This document shows, in pieces, positions 1 through 10,013 of a stretch of DNA of 64,000 nt; the stretch's first letter is position 1; every line of letters starts with the position of its first letter. Location: NCBI RefSeq assembly GCF_000671395.1, contig NZ_AQQY01000001.1:721575-785574 (forward strand), in the 5' to 3' direction. The notes under the pieces were generated by a model, which was given only the letters and a program-made list of their open reading frames with translations, made no database searches and had not been told where the DNA came from. The stretch comes from Actibacterium atlanticum. GTDB lineage: Bacteria; Pseudomonadota; Alphaproteobacteria; Rhodobacterales; Rhodobacteraceae. The translations under genes and the position numbers were made by a program.

Positions 1-863
1 ATCACACCCGACACGACACCAGCACCGCCCATATCCATGGTCATGTCTTCCATGCCGCCAGCTGGTTTCAGGCTGATCCCGCCAGTGTCAAATACGACCC
101 CTTTACCGACCAGCGCAAAAGGCGCGTCTTCGGGGTTGCCGCCGTTCCAGCGCATCACCACAACCTTGGACGGGCTGACCGAGCCTTGCCCCACACACAA
201 CAAAAGCCGCATGCCCAGCTTTTCCAACTCGTCTTCTTCAAGAATTTCGACGTCCAGCCCGATTTCCTGCATCGCGGCCAGACGGGCGGCGAAATCATCG
301 GTGGTCAGGACATTGGCGGGCTCATTCGTTAGATCGCGGGTAAAGAATACACCTTCGGCCAATGCGGCCTGATCTTTGGCGTCTGCCGCGGCCTCTTCGG
401 GTTTCGAGCACATGATCACGGCCTTGCCCACGGACGGCTTATCGCCGCTTTTGTGTTCGTTAAAGCTGTAAGCACGCAGTGCGAACCCATAGGCGATTTC
501 GGCGGTTTTGCCATGCGGACCGGTTAGCAACAGGCAGTCGTCGCCGCCACGCCGCTTAGACAAGGCTGCGCCCGCCTTGCGCGCCTCTTCAAGGCTGCAA
601 CGACGCTCCAGTTTAACCACGTCGACGGCTTTGGCGGCCATACCTGTGGGAAAAGACAGGGACGCAACCTGCGCCGTTTTCAACTTTTCAAAGGATTCGC
701 TTTCCACGAAACGGGCCAAAGCGCCGCGGGTCAGTTTGTTCACGCGGCGCGCACCGGCATCCATTTTGCCTTCCGCGCCGATGAACACCGCAACGCGCCC
801 TTCCGCCTCGGCAATGGCGTCCAGATCGGTTTCAGTGAAATTGATTTCGGGCGGGGTTGTCAT
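1..863 (-). CDS. pepA: Leucyl aminopeptidase PepA (C-terminus beyond left edge)
   Basis: M17-family cytosolic aminopeptidase that removes N-terminal residues from peptides with a two-metal centre. The gene reads leftward from an ATG at 863 preceded by GGAGAAC, and 287 codons are visible before the window ends, so the C-terminus with the second half of the active site is missing. The N-terminal macro-like domain is followed by the start of the catalytic domain. That part carries the family signature around VGKGVVFDTGG-ISLKP and MTMDMGGAG, which supplies metal and active-site Lys/Asp ligands. It is divergent from lptF, the same arrangement as pepA/lptF in Escherichia coli, which supports the call. 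No frameshift is seen in the visible part. Confidence 0.93.
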   Translation of the reverse strand, partial: MTTPPEINFTETDLDAIAEAEGRVAVFIGAEGKMDAGARRVNKLTRGALARFVESESFEKLKTAQVASLSFPTGMAAKAVDVVKLERRCSLEEARKAGAALSKRRGGDDCLLLTGPHGKTAEIAYGFALRAYSFNEHKSGDKPSVGKAVIMCSKPEEAAADAKDQAALAEGVFFTRDLTNEPANVLTTDDFAARLAAMQEIGLDVEILEEDELEKLGMRLLLCVGQGSVSPSKVVVMRWNGGNPEDAPFALVGKGVVFDTGGISLKPAGGMEDMTMDMGGAGVVSGV

Positions 864-989
864 GGCGTTCTCCAACATTGGTTTAGGCGAAACCTAGCCC
901 CTGCCCGCGCCCTTGACCAGATAGCAGTTTTCCCTGCGCCGCATTTGGTCTAGGGTCGCGCCGTTAAGTCTAGTCCTTGGGGGGACTGC
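864..989. promoter_or_regulatory. Divergent pepA / lptF promoter region
   Basis: This 126-base gap between two divergent genes must hold the start signals for both. Just before the GTG start of lptF, the purine-rich ribosome site GGGGGGA lies between the arms of a short inverted repeat (AGTCC at 972-976, GGACT at 983-987). The site could therefore be partly masked in the mRNA. The stem is only five base pairs, so this is weak. Confidence 0.4.
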
Positions 990-2120
990 GTGCCGAAATT
1001 CGATCGCTATTTCCTGTCACAGCTACTTGTGCTGTTCGGGTTTTTCGCGCTTGTTCTGGTTTCAGTTTACTGGCTGAATCAGGCGGTACGTCTGTTTGAC
1101 CAATTGATAGGTGACGGGCAATCCGCCCTTGTTTTCCTTCAGTTCACAGCGCTGACCTTGCCCAATGTGATCCGTCTGGTGCTGCCGATCGCCGCTTTTG
1201 CAGCGACGCTGTACTGCGTGAACCGTTTGATGAGCGAAAGCGAACTGGTGGTGGCGCAGACGATGGGATTCTCGTCTTTGCGACTGGCGCGACCGGTTGC
1301 GACACTTGGCATCTTTGTGACCGTTCTGATTTTGATTCTAACCAATTTTCTGGTGCCATTGGCAAGCAAGCAACTGGTTGAACGAAAGGTCGAGATTGCC
1401 AGTAACGTCACCTCGAAATTGCTGACCAAAGGCAGTTTCCTGCATCCAGCCGATGGCGTGACCTTCTTTATCGGGGACATCACACCCGAGGGCGAGCTGC
1501 ACGATATTTTTCTGTCGGATGATCGAAACGCTGAACGCCGTACGGCCTACTCGGCTTCTCGGGCCCTTTTGGTTGCCAGCAGCTCTGGCCCCAAACTGCT
1601 GATGTTTGATGGTATGGCCCAGTCGCAAAGTCAGGGTGATAATCGTCTGTCCGTGACGCATTTTTCGGAATCCGTGTTTGATATCGGAGGCCTTCTCAGT
1701 GCACCAAAGGCACGCAAGCCCAATACTTTCGAGCTGACCACGATCGAACTGATCACCGCCCCACCAGAGTTGGTGGAGTTGGTTGGCAGCACTCGAGCCG
1801 AGTTCCAGATGGAAGGGCATGATAGAATAGCACAGGCGTTGTTGGGCCTAGCGGGATGCCTGATTGGCTTTGCAACCCTGATGCTGGGCGCCTATAGCCG
1901 CTTCGGGTTTTGGCGACAGATTTTAGTGGCTGTTGCCTTGGTGATCCTGCTGAAGATTGTCTATAACGTCATGGCTGAACAGGCCTTGCAAAAGGCCGGA
2001 TATTGGTTCGGACTTTACCTGCCCGGGATTGTAAGTTCGGTTCTTGCGGTAATGACACTTTGGATCAGCGATAAACCTACGATTTTGCAGAAACGCCAAC
2101 CTTCTCGGGGGCGCGCATGA
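990..2120 (+). CDS. lptF: LPS export ABC transporter permease LptF
   Basis: Inner-membrane permease of the YjgP/YjgQ family. With LptG and the LptB ATPase it extracts lipopolysaccharide from the inner membrane and feeds it to the LptC-A-D bridge. The 376-residue protein has an N-terminal pair of hydrophobic segments (about residues 10-35 and 55-80), a third near 100-125, a periplasmic domain (about 130-270), and three C-terminal membrane segments (about 275-365), the usual LptF/G topology. The start is GTG at 990 behind GGGGGGA; no better in-frame start is visible. The stop overlaps the lptG start as ATGA, so the two are translationally coupled. Divergent pepA upstream matches the E. coli order. 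Confidence 0.93.
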   Translation: MPKFDRYFLSQLLVLFGFFALVLVSVYWLNQAVRLFDQLIGDGQSALVFLQFTALTLPNVIRLVLPIAAFAATLYCVNRLMSESELVVAQTMGFSSLRLARPVATLGIFVTVLILILTNFLVPLASKQLVERKVEIASNVTSKLLTKGSFLHPADGVTFFIGDITPEGELHDIFLSDDRNAERRTAYSASRALLVASSSGPKLLMFDGMAQSQSQGDNRLSVTHFSESVFDIGGLLSAPKARKPNTFELTTIELITAPPELVELVGSTRAEFQMEGHDRIAQALLGLAGCLIGFATLMLGAYSRFGFWRQILVAVALVILLKIVYNVMAEQALQKAGYWFGLYLPGIVSSVLAVMTLWISDKPTILQKRQPSRGRA

Positions 2121-3220
2121 GGCTGCATATCTATTTCATTCGTAGGTTTTTGCGCATGTTTTTTGCAGTCGGGGCCAGCTTTTGCGCCATGATGCTTCTG
2201 ATTGATCTGCTCGAACAAACCCGAGAGTTCGCAGATGTCTCTGTTTCGTTCACCCAGACACTGGGTCTGGCGGCGCTGAACATGCCGGGGTCTTTCTATT
2301 CTATCCTGCCACTGGTGGTCCTGCTGACAGGCTTGGCACTGTTCCTGAATCTTGCGCGCACATCAGAGTTGGTGGTGACGCGGGCTTCGGGGCGCTCTGC
2401 CATCCGCAGCCTGATTGCGCCTGTGGTTGCCGCCTTTGCCGTCGGGGTACTCACCGTCGTGGTGTTCAACCCTTTTGTTGCCGGGACGTCGAAACAATAC
2501 GACCTGAAAGCAGGTAAGTACCGTGGTCAGGCCAGTTCAGTCTTGTCGCTGGCGCAAGGTGAAGGCCTGTGGTTGCGCCAAGGCTCCCCCGAGGGGCAGA
2601 TGGTGATCCGCGCCAGCCGGGCCAACAGCGATGGCACGCAACTGTTTGATGCCACGTTTATGACCTTTGCATCGGGAAGCGGCCCGATTCAGCGCATTCA
2701 TGCTGCCAGTGCACGGCTTGAAAACGGAGCCTGGAACCTGCGCGACGTTAAGGTCTGGGATCTTTCGGATGCAGGTATCAATCCCGAAGCCAATGCGGTG
2801 TCGTCGCAAAGCCTGGAACTGCCGTCGGACCTTACGCGTCAGCGTATCCGCGACAGTTTCGGCGCGCCTTCGGAAATCCCTGTTTGGGATTTGCCTGAAT
2901 TCATCGACAATCTGCAGCGCGCCGGCTTTTCAACCCAAAAGCACCAAGTCTGGCTGCAAATGGAACTGGCCCTCCCCCTGATCTATGTCGCCATGCTGAT
3001 GATTGCTGCTGCATTCACCATGCGCCACACCCGGTTTGGCCGTACAGGCGTGATGGTCATGGGCGCGCTTGGCTTGGGTTTGGGCCTGTTCTTTTTGCGC
3101 AACTTCGCGCAGGTTCTGGGCGAAAGCGGGCAGATTCCCGCTGCCATGGCCGCGTGGAGCCCGCCAATAATTGGCATCATGTTGGCGACCGGGCTATTGC
3201 TGCATCTGGAGGACGGATAA
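2117..3220 (+). CDS. lptG: LPS export ABC transporter permease LptG
   Basis: Second permease half of the LptB2FG exporter, 367 residues, with the same layout as LptF: two N-terminal membrane segments, a third near residues 95-120, a periplasmic jellyroll-like region, and three C-terminal segments ending near residue 365. It overlaps lptF by four bases. lptD follows directly, its ribosome-binding site (GGAGGA) lying in the last codons of lptG. LPS export genes and the outer-membrane receiver are thus made from one transcript. LptF and LptG are paralogues; assignment as LptG rests on gene order and sequence feel, and swapping the two names would not change the function. Confidence 0.92.
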   Translation: MRLHIYFIRRFLRMFFAVGASFCAMMLLIDLLEQTREFADVSVSFTQTLGLAALNMPGSFYSILPLVVLLTGLALFLNLARTSELVVTRASGRSAIRSLIAPVVAAFAVGVLTVVVFNPFVAGTSKQYDLKAGKYRGQASSVLSLAQGEGLWLRQGSPEGQMVIRASRANSDGTQLFDATFMTFASGSGPIQRIHAASARLENGAWNLRDVKVWDLSDAGINPEANAVSSQSLELPSDLTRQRIRDSFGAPSEIPVWDLPEFIDNLQRAGFSTQKHQVWLQMELALPLIYVAMLMIAAAFTMRHTRFGRTGVMVMGALGLGLGLFFLRNFAQVLGESGQIPAAMAAWSPPIIGIMLATGLLLHLEDG

Positions 3221-3222
3221 GC

Positions 3223-5346
3223 ATGCGGGCGATGATGCGCATACTGGCCTTGTGGATGGGGCTGATCACGATGGCAGGGGCAGCCTCGGCACAGGGTGTC
3301 GCTTCGTTGATTGCTGATCGCGTAGCCATCGAAGCCGATGGCACTCTTGTTGCTGAAGGTAAGGTCGAGATTCTATTTGATGGTTATCGCATGCTGGCCG
3401 AGCGGGTGGTCTATGATCGAACCGCCGATCAGCTGAACATCACAGGCCCGATGCGGATCGTTACCCAGAGCGGTAGTGTCATCACCGCTGAAACCGCGCA
3501 GATTAACGCCGATCTATCCGAGGGCCTGCTGCGTTCGGCGCGGCTGGTGCTGGATCAGCAACTTCAGCTGGCCGCGGCTGAAATCCTGCGTGTAGATGGG
3601 CGCTATACGGTGCTCGACAAAACCGTGGCCTCGTCTTGTACCATCTGTCGTGGAAACCCCGTGCCGCTGTGGCAAATTCGCGCCAGCCGCGTGGTTCATG
3701 ACACGCTGGAACAACAACTGTTCTTTGATCACCCCCGGTTTGAGATTGCTGGCGTTCCGGTGTTTTATTTGCCGCGTCTACGCCTTCCTGATCCAACACT
3801 GAAACGCGCGAACGGGTTTCTGACACCAGAGGTACGGATCAACGATCAGGTCGGGGTTGGTCTGAAACTGCCCTATTTCCTGACGTTGGGCCGTCATGCC
3901 GATCTGACCCTGACGCCCTATCTGGCCCATGACTTTACCCGCACTCTGGAATTGCGTTTGCGCAAAGCCTTCCGCCACGGCGATGTAGAATTCAACGGCG
4001 CCTTGTCACGTGATGACGTGCTGCCCGGCGAAACCCGGCAATATCTGTTTGGCGAAGGGCAGTTCGATCTGCCGCGCGACTTTAAACTGCGCTTCAATAT
4101 CGAAGCCGTGTCAGACCCGGCCTATCTGCTTGAATACGACTATTCAGATGCGGATCGTCTGGACAGTTTTGTCGAGATCAGCCGCACAAAGCGCAACTCG
4201 CAAATCAATGCCAGCGTGACCCATTACTACACGCTGCGTAGCTCGGAAAGTAACGCCGACATTCCCAGCCTGGTCACAGCCGCCAGCTGGGAACACCAAT
4301 ACGATATGCCCGGTATCGGAGGGGTCGCGACGCTTGGGGCAGAACTGTTTGCCTTTGAACGGACCTCGGATATCGACATCACCGGGCGGGATCAGGCTCG
4401 CCTGTCACTGAATGCAGGCTGGCGCCGTGACTGGCTGTTTGGAAATGGTTTGCAGCTGGCAGCACAAAGTGAACTGGCGCTGGATTACTATTCCATTTCG
4501 GATGACAGCGGCACCGCCAGCCCCATCACGCGGCTGACCCCCTTTGTTGCGACCGAACTGCGCTGGCCATGGGCACGTGGCACGCAAGGAGGCGGATATC
4601 AGGTTCTTGAACCCGTCGTTCAACTGGTCTGGAGTGACATGGACAATGCTACCGTGCCTAACGAAGACAGCACCAGCGTTTCCTTTGATGAAGGCAACCT
4701 GTTTTCCCTGTCCCGTTTCGCCGGATCTGACGTGTACGAGGAAGGGCTGCGCGCCAATCTGGGTCTAAGCTGGACGCATTATGCGCCGCAAGGCTGGTCT
4801 ACAGGGGTTACCGTGGGCCGGATCGTGCGCGACAAGGACCTGGGTCAGTTTTCAAATGGCTCGGGCCTGTCTGGCGGATCCTCGGACTGGCTGCTGGCAA
4901 CACAGATTGCGACGGCTGACAATCTCAAGTTCACCAACCGCGCCATCTTTGATGATCAGTTTACCTTTACCCGCAACGAGCTTCGTATGGATTGGGTGCG
5001 CGACCGGCTTGATTTATCTTCGTCTTACATTTGGCAACAGGCTGATGTGACGGATAACCGCCCCAACGACACCTCGGAATGGGATTTCGACATGGCCTAT
5101 CGGTTGGATGACAACTGGACGGGTAAAGCCGACTGGCGATACGACTTTGTCAGCGGGCGTGCTGCGGAGGCCGGTGTTGGACTGGAATACCAAAACGAAT
5201 GCGTGACGGTTGATCTTTCACTCTCGCGTCGCTTTACATCCTCGACTAGTGTAAACCCATCCACGGACTTCGGTCTGACAATCTCGCTGAACGGGTTCGG
5301 CAACCGCGTGGCTTCGTCAAGCTATCGCCGCAGCTGTATCCGCTAA
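3223..5346 (+). CDS. lptD: LPS-assembly outer-membrane protein LptD
   Basis: Outer-membrane beta-barrel that inserts LPS into the outer leaflet with the lipoprotein LptE. The start at 3223 was chosen over an in-frame ATG at 3154 because GGAGGA sits nine bases before it and because it gives a clean signal peptide (hydrophobic core about residues 6-20, cleavage after ASA near residue 23). Mature regions are an OstA-like N-terminal domain (about 25-150) and a long barrel rich in alternating aromatic and polar residues. Cysteines occur in the N-terminal part (CTIC) and near the C-terminus (NEC and the terminal RRSCIR); the E. coli protein needs disulfides between these two zones. 707 residues, usual for alphaproteobacteria. 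Confidence 0.93.
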   Translation: MRAMMRILALWMGLITMAGAASAQGVASLIADRVAIEADGTLVAEGKVEILFDGYRMLAERVVYDRTADQLNITGPMRIVTQSGSVITAETAQINADLSEGLLRSARLVLDQQLQLAAAEILRVDGRYTVLDKTVASSCTICRGNPVPLWQIRASRVVHDTLEQQLFFDHPRFEIAGVPVFYLPRLRLPDPTLKRANGFLTPEVRINDQVGVGLKLPYFLTLGRHADLTLTPYLAHDFTRTLELRLRKAFRHGDVEFNGALSRDDVLPGETRQYLFGEGQFDLPRDFKLRFNIEAVSDPAYLLEYDYSDADRLDSFVEISRTKRNSQINASVTHYYTLRSSESNADIPSLVTAASWEHQYDMPGIGGVATLGAELFAFERTSDIDITGRDQARLSLNAGWRRDWLFGNGLQLAAQSELALDYYSISDDSGTASPITRLTPFVATELRWPWARGTQGGGYQVLEPVVQLVWSDMDNATVPNEDSTSVSFDEGNLFSLSRFAGSDVYEEGLRANLGLSWTHYAPQGWSTGVTVGRIVRDKDLGQFSNGSGLSGGSSDWLLATQIATADNLKFTNRAIFDDQFTFTRNELRMDWVRDRLDLSSSYIWQQADVTDNRPNDTSEWDFDMAYRLDDNWTGKADWRYDFVSGRAAEAGVGLEYQNECVTVDLSLSRRFTSSTSVNPSTDFGLTISLNGFGNRVASSSYRRSCIR

Positions 5347-5379
5347 GAGACATAAAAAACGAGCATACGGACGGCCAGA

Positions 5380-6585
5380 ATGACCCGACTGACCCGCATA
5401 TTGATACTCACCGCTGGACTTGCCATGGCCGGGATCGGTGCCGTGGCACAAGAGGGTGGTCCCTTTGCGCCGCGCCTGATTATCAATGACAAAGCCATCA
5501 CCAACTGGGAAGTGGATCAGCGCGTCCAGTTTCTGAGACTTTTGAACGCCCCCGGCAACCTAGAGGAAGAGGCGTTGAACGCCCTGATCGAGGACCGCCT
5601 GCGCGACCACGCTGCTGCGCAGCTGGGGATTGAACCCTCTCAGGAAGAAATTGCCGCGGGCATGGCTGAATTTGCGGGGCGGGCCAACCTGACAACCGAA
5701 AAGTTTATCGGTGAGCTTAACAAAGTCGGCATTGCCGGTGAAACCTTTCGTGATTTCGTGGCGCCGTCGATCGCTTGGCGCGCAGTTGTTCGCGCCCGGT
5801 TTGCCGGACGATTGAATGTCACCGAAGCGGAAATCGACCGCGCCATCACCTTGTCGACCCAACAGGGGAATGCGCGTGTTTTGCTGGCCGAGATCATTCT
5901 GCGCGCCGATACACCCGAGTTCAAAGCCCAAGCCGAAGAACTGGCACAGCAACTAAGCCAAAGCATCGACAGCACGGCTGAATTCTCGGCTGCGGCGCGC
6001 AAGTATTCTGCCTCGCGTACTGCGGGCGCCGGGGGCCGCACACCTTGGATTGATCTGGCAAACCTGCCACCGCAAATCAGCGGTCAGGTATTGTCATTGG
6101 CGCCGGGTGCTGTGACCGACCCGATCCCTATTCCCAATGCAATCGCCTTGTTCCAGCTGCGTGCACTTGAAGAGAACGATCCAACGGAACCAGAAACTCT
6201 GGCCGTGGAATATGCCCGCTATCTGATGCCTGCCGACGAAACCCAGCGGGCCCAAAAGGTCTTGTCGCAGATCGACACCTGCGATGATCTTTATGGTGTC
6301 GCAAAAGGGGAACCAGAACAGAACCTGATCCGCGAGGCCGTCGCCGTGGCTGAACTCCCCGCCGATGTCGCGCTGGAACTGGCGAAGATGGACAATGACG
6401 AGGCCATCCTTCTGCCGGGCAACGGCAACCTTTCTGTTCTGATGCTTTGTGGTCGCACGCCAACACTGGGCGAAGACATTGACCGCGATGCCATCCGTTT
6501 GCGTCTGACCAACCAACGTCTGGTATCCTATGCTGACGGGCTGATGGAAGAGCTCAAAGCTGATGCGATCATCCGCCAGCCATGA
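5380..6585 (+). CDS. surA: SurA-type periplasmic chaperone / peptidyl-prolyl isomerase
   Basis: Periplasmic folding factor that escorts unfolded outer-membrane proteins, including LptD, to the BAM complex. The 401-residue protein has a signal peptide (hydrophobic core about residues 6-22, cleaved near AVA-QEGG), an N-terminal SurA chaperone domain (about 30-160), and one parvulin-type rotamase domain (about 165-265). A C-terminal region rich in Glu and Leu follows. E. coli SurA has two parvulin domains; only one is evident here, as is common in alphaproteobacteria. It lies 33 bases after lptD and overlaps pdxA as ATGA. The order lptD-surA-pdxA-rsmA is also that of E. coli. Confidence 0.88.
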   Translation: MTRLTRILILTAGLAMAGIGAVAQEGGPFAPRLIINDKAITNWEVDQRVQFLRLLNAPGNLEEEALNALIEDRLRDHAAAQLGIEPSQEEIAAGMAEFAGRANLTTEKFIGELNKVGIAGETFRDFVAPSIAWRAVVRARFAGRLNVTEAEIDRAITLSTQQGNARVLLAEIILRADTPEFKAQAEELAQQLSQSIDSTAEFSAAARKYSASRTAGAGGRTPWIDLANLPPQISGQVLSLAPGAVTDPIPIPNAIALFQLRALEENDPTEPETLAVEYARYLMPADETQRAQKVLSQIDTCDDLYGVAKGEPEQNLIREAVAVAELPADVALELAKMDNDEAILLPGNGNLSVLMLCGRTPTLGEDIDRDAIRLRLTNQRLVSYADGLMEELKADAIIRQP

Positions 6586-7556
6586 CTCGCCCGCCTATCG
6601 CGCTGACCTGTGGCGACCCGGCCGGTGTTGGCCCTGAACTTTCGATCAAGGCGCATCAGACCCTTGGTGCCCGCCTGCCCTTTTTCTGGATCGGCGATCC
6701 GGCGCATCTGCCCGACGGCACCGCGCATGAGGAAATCCATGATCCGATGGACGCGGTTCATGTTTCAGCCACGGCGCTGCCGGTTCTGCGCCATCCCTTC
6801 CCGGTTCCGGCGCAACCCGGGCAACCCGATTTACGCAATGCGCCTGCAGTGATGACCGCCATCACCCGCGCGGTCGAACTGGTGCAGGAAGGGCGCGCCA
6901 GCGCTGTCTGCACCAACCCCATTCACAAACAGGTTCTTCAGGATGGGGCGGGATTTGCCTATCCGGGTCATACAGAGTTTCTGGCCTCTTTGGCCGGTGT
7001 GAAAAACGTGGTCATGATGCTGGCCTGCGATGAACTGCGCGTCGTGCCCGTGACCATCCACATGGCCGTGAAAGACGTGGCGGGTGCCTTGACCGAGGAG
7101 CTTCTGGAGCAAACCCTGCGCATCACCCATGATGCATTAATCCGCGACTTTGGCGTCGAAACCCCGCGCCTTGCGGTGGCGGGGCTGAACCCTCATGCAG
7201 GGGAAGGCGGCAAAATGGGAACCGAAGAAATCACGCTGATCACCCCGGTAGTTGAGCGGCTCAACCGCGATGGGCTGCATATTTCGGGCCCGCGATCTGC
7301 TGATACGATGTTCCATGCACAGGCGCGCGCCGGATACGATGCGGCGATTTGCATGTATCACGATCAGGCGCTGATCCCGATCAAGACCATCGACTTTTCC
7401 GGAGGCGTAAACGTGACTCTTGGTTTGCCCTTCATCCGTACGTCGCCGGATCATGGCACCGCGTTTGACATCGCAGGCAGCGGTCGTGCAGATCCAACCA
7501 GCCTGATTGCGGCGCTAAACATGGCCGACACAATGGCAAAGGCCCGCACGACATGA
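6582..7556 (+). CDS. pdxA: 4-hydroxythreonine-4-phosphate dehydrogenase PdxA
   Basis: NAD-dependent, metal-requiring enzyme of pyridoxal-5-phosphate biosynthesis. It oxidises 4-phosphohydroxy-L-threonine to the aminoketone used by PdxJ. The family start [11 protein letters not shown] is at residues 9-19, and the metal-ligand histidines are in HTEF (near 129), LNPHAGEGG (near 205) and [10 protein letters not shown] (near 260). The 324-residue length is normal. Start and stop overlap surA and rsmA respectively through ATGA tetranucleotides, so the gene sits inside the envelope/translation operon although its job is cofactor synthesis. This linkage is widely conserved in proteobacteria. Confidence 0.95.
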   Translation: MTRPPIALTCGDPAGVGPELSIKAHQTLGARLPFFWIGDPAHLPDGTAHEEIHDPMDAVHVSATALPVLRHPFPVPAQPGQPDLRNAPAVMTAITRAVELVQEGRASAVCTNPIHKQVLQDGAGFAYPGHTEFLASLAGVKNVVMMLACDELRVVPVTIHMAVKDVAGALTEELLEQTLRITHDALIRDFGVETPRLAVAGLNPHAGEGGKMGTEEITLITPVVERLNRDGLHISGPRSADTMFHAQARAGYDAAICMYHDQALIPIKTIDFSGGVNVTLGLPFIRTSPDHGTAFDIAGSGRADPTSLIAALNMADTMAKARTT

Positions 7557-8395
7557 GCACGATCGACTCCCTTCCGCCCCTGCGCGACGTGATCAACACC
7601 CACGAGTTGCGTGCCAAGAAATCCTTGGGGCAAAACTTTCTTTTGGATCTGAACCTGACCGCCAAGATCGCGCGTCAGGCTGGGGATTTGACGGAATGTG
7701 ATGTTCTTGAGATTGGTCCCGGCCCCGGCGGTTTGACCCGTGGCTTGCTGGCCGAAGGCGCGCGCCGCGTGTTGGCGGTTGAAAAAGACGCGCGCTGCCT
7801 GCCGGCCCTGGCCGAAATCGAGGCCGCCTATCCAGGTAAACTGGACGTCATCAACGCCGACGCCTTGGAATTGGACCCCAGCGACCGGTTAAGCGCGCCG
7901 ATCCGCGTGGTGGCGAACCTGCCCTATAACGTGGGCACCGAGTTGCTGGTGCGCTGGCTAACGCCAAAAGAATGGCCGCCCTTCTGGCAGAGCCTGACTT
8001 TGATGTTTCAAAAAGAAGTGGCAGAACGGATCGTGGCCAAGCCCGGCTCCAAGGCCTATGGGCGACTGGCAATTCTGGCGCAATGGCGCGCTGACGCGCG
8101 TATCGCCATGACCCTGCCGCCCGAAGCCTTTACCCCTGCGCCGAAAATCCACTCGGCGGTGGTACATCTAACGCGGCGTGATACGCCACTTTACCCTGCT
8201 GATGGCGCGGTCTTAAGCCGGGTCGTCGCGTCTGCGTTCAATCAACGCCGTAAGATGCTGCGCGCCAGCTTGAAAGGCGTCGCCCCCAATATCGAAGACA
8301 GGCTGATTGCCGCCGGGATCAAACCGACGGAACGCGCTGAACAGGTTTCACTGGAGCAGTTTTGCGCCCTGGCGCGCGAAGTCGCCAGGGGGTGA
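7553..8395 (+). CDS. rsmA: 16S rRNA (adenine(1518)-N6/adenine(1519)-N6)-dimethyltransferase RsmA
   Basis: KsgA-family SAM-dependent enzyme that dimethylates two adjacent adenines in the 3'-terminal hairpin of 16S rRNA during small-subunit maturation. Visible motifs are [11 protein letters not shown] (residues 22-32), the SAM-binding [12 protein letters not shown] (about 51-62), an acidic VEKD, and the catalytic NLPYNV (about 122-127). A C-terminal helical domain follows. 280 residues, normal length. It is the last gene of the lpt operon; apaGH, which follows in E. coli, is absent here. Its final codons contain an inverted repeat that may act in termination. Confidence 0.95.
   Translation: MSTIDSLPPLRDVINTHELRAKKSLGQNFLLDLNLTAKIARQAGDLTECDVLEIGPGPGGLTRGLLAEGARRVLAVEKDARCLPALAEIEAAYPGKLDVINADALELDPSDRLSAPIRVVANLPYNVGTELLVRWLTPKEWPPFWQSLTLMFQKEVAERIVAKPGSKAYGRLAILAQWRADARIAMTLPPEAFTPAPKIHSAVVHLTRRDTPLYPADGAVLSRVVASAFNQRRKMLRASLKGVAPNIEDRLIAAGIKPTERAEQVSLEQFCALAREVARG
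8367..8390 (+). terminator. Hairpin at the 3' end of rsmA
   Basis: Perfect 8-bp inverted repeat CCCTGGCG / CGCCAGGG with an eight-base loop lies inside the last codons of rsmA, between it and the convergent DUF4167 gene. There is no T-run, so it may be a weak or Rho-assisted terminator. Confidence 0.35.
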
Positions 8396-8399
8396 TCGC

Positions 8400-8957
8400 T
8401 TATTCCGCGGCGGGCGCCTGCGGAACATCATCGCCGGGCTGTGCGGCGGTCTCTTTGGGTTTTGACGGTTTGCGGCTGCGTTTGCGCGGGGCCGGTTTGG
8501 CCTCGGGCGTTTCCACAAGGCCGCTGCCAGCGCCACCTTCAACCACATCCAAAACATCGTTATCCGATGCTGCGGCGGGGGGCGTTTCGGGCTTTGGGGT
8601 ATCCTCAGCCTTTGGCGCGTTCTGGGCGTTTTGCTGGTGTTCGCGGCGCTCTGCCTGCTGCTGCTGGCGTTCACGGGCCTGCGCTTCTTGCTGCTCACGC
8701 CGGGCTTCCTGCTCGCGCTGAGCTTCACTTAGCAAACGCGCGTAATGCTCGGCGTGCTGCTGAAAGTTTTCGGCGGCGACGCGGTCATTGCTGAGCTGCG
8801 CATCGCGGGCAAGTTGGTTGTACTTGTCAATAATCTGTTGCGGCGTGCCGCGCACTTTGCCCTCAGGGCCCGAGCTGTCAAACACCCGGTTTAAGATGTT
8901 GCCCATGGAGCGCGAACGGTTCGACTTCGACCGCGAACGTGATTTCGATGATCTCAT
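8400..8957 (-). CDS. DUF4167 domain protein
   Basis: Basic, low-complexity 185-residue protein. The N-terminus is an Arg/Ser-rich stretch (residues 1-18), followed by the conserved DUF4167 block with RVFDSSGPEGKVRG, TPQQIIDKY, QLARDAQLS and DRVAAENF (about 24-70). A long Gln/Glu/Arg-rich probable coiled coil (about 80-120) and an acidic/Pro-rich tail ending in a Lys/Arg-rich segment follow. The ATG at 8957 matches the usual family start MRSSKSRSRSK; a start at 8999 would add 14 residues. Function is not established; the composition suggests nucleic-acid or ribosome contact, which is inference. In this window it sits between rsmA and prmC-prfA. Confidence 0.85.
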   Translation of the reverse strand: MRSSKSRSRSKSNRSRSMGNILNRVFDSSGPEGKVRGTPQQIIDKYNQLARDAQLSNDRVAAENFQQHAEHYARLLSEAQREQEARREQQEAQARERQQQQAERREHQQNAQNAPKAEDTPKPETPPAAASDNDVLDVVEGGAGSGLVETPEAKPAPRKRSRKPSKPKETAAQPGDDVPQAPAAE

Positions 8958-9185
8958 AGTTTTTTCTAAGTCCAGCCTTGTTTTGGCTTTTCGGCCCATA
9001 CTGCGCTTTACCGCAGCATTACTTTGGAACCGGCATTGTTTGGCTTACATCCGAGGGGGACATCACTGTGTATCCGTCACCTCGTACCTTCTGGATACCC
9101 GGTCCAAGGATAGCATGACAAGTGAAAAATACGCCTGACCCCATGATGTGGCGTGTTTACACAGCCAATCACCATAATATTTCCA
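8958..9185. promoter_or_regulatory. Intergenic promoter region upstream of the DUF4167 gene
   Basis: About 230 bases lie between the DUF4167 start and the end of prmC. I see no tRNA, no long reading frame with family resemblance, and no clear hairpin with a T-run. It should contain the DUF4167 promoter and the end of the prfA-prmC transcript. Confidence 0.3.
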
Positions 9186-10013
9186 TTAGGTTAGCGGGGC
9201 AGTGGCCGAAATTACTCGGTCTCTTCCGTCAAGGTCGGCATGGGCCTGAACGTTTTCAAGCCCTGCCCGGGTAAAAAGGTTCATGACTGCTGCCGCCTGC
9301 GTGGGACCTATTTCCACCAAAACGCGCCCGCGCGGGCGCAGGTGCGCCCCCACCCCGGCAGATATCGCGCGATAGGCCGTTAACCCGTCGGCCTTGTCGG
9401 TCAGGGCGATCTGCGGCTCGTGCGAGAGTTCAGGCGACAGATCCGGCATTTCATTCAGCGCAATGTAAGGCGGGTTGGAAACAATCAGATCAAACTGTCC
9501 GGTGACGTTTTCAAACCAATCTGAGGTCTTGAACGTCGCGTTCACCCGCAAATGATCAGCGTTCATCTGAGCCACGCGCAGGGCTTCGGGGGACATATCC
9601 ACGCCTATTCCGCGCGCCGTGGGGCATTCTGCAAGCAGCGTCAGCAGGATGCATCCAGATCCGGTTCCCAAGTCCAAAACCTGCTCGAAAGGAGCCTGCA
9701 AGGCCAAAGCAACCAGTTCTTCAGTTTCTGGTCTTGGGTCCAACACATCGGGGCTGACGATGAAATCCCGCCCATAAAAGCTGCGGCGCCCGATGATGTG
9801 GGAAACCGGCGCGCGGGCGGCGCGGCGTGTGATCATCGCGTCAAAGGCACCGGCCGCTTGTTCGCTTAGGTCATCCTGCACCATCAGTGTCAGCCTGTCA
9901 GGCGTGATGCCCATGGCGTGCGCCAGAAGCCTGCGCGCGTCACGCGGGGCGTCGGGCACTCCGGTTGCGCGCAACGTCTTGATCGCCTGCGCCAGAGCTT
10001 GCGCGCCGGTCAT
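9186..10013 (-). CDS. prmC: Peptide chain release factor N5-glutamine methyltransferase PrmC
   Basis: SAM-dependent enzyme (HemK) that methylates the Gln of the GGQ motif in release factors and so speeds translation termination. The protein has an N-terminal helical domain, RPETEELV (about residues 94-101), the SAM loop [13 protein letters not shown] (about 111-123), and the catalytic NPPYI (about 181-185). 275 residues, normal. The ATG at 10013 overlaps the prfA stop as ATGA, so enzyme and substrate are translated from the same message, an arrangement common to most bacteria. Confidence 0.95.
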   Translation of the reverse strand: MTGAQALAQAIKTLRATGVPDAPRDARRLLAHAMGITPDRLTLMVQDDLSEQAAGAFDAMITRRAARAPVSHIIGRRSFYGRDFIVSPDVLDPRPETEELVALALQAPFEQVLDLGTGSGCILLTLLAECPTARGIGVDMSPEALRVAQMNADHLRVNATFKTSDWFENVTGQFDLIVSNPPYIALNEMPDLSPELSHEPQIALTDKADGLTAYRAISAGVGAHLRPRGRVLVEIGPTQAAAVMNLFTRAGLENVQAHADLDGRDRVISATAPLT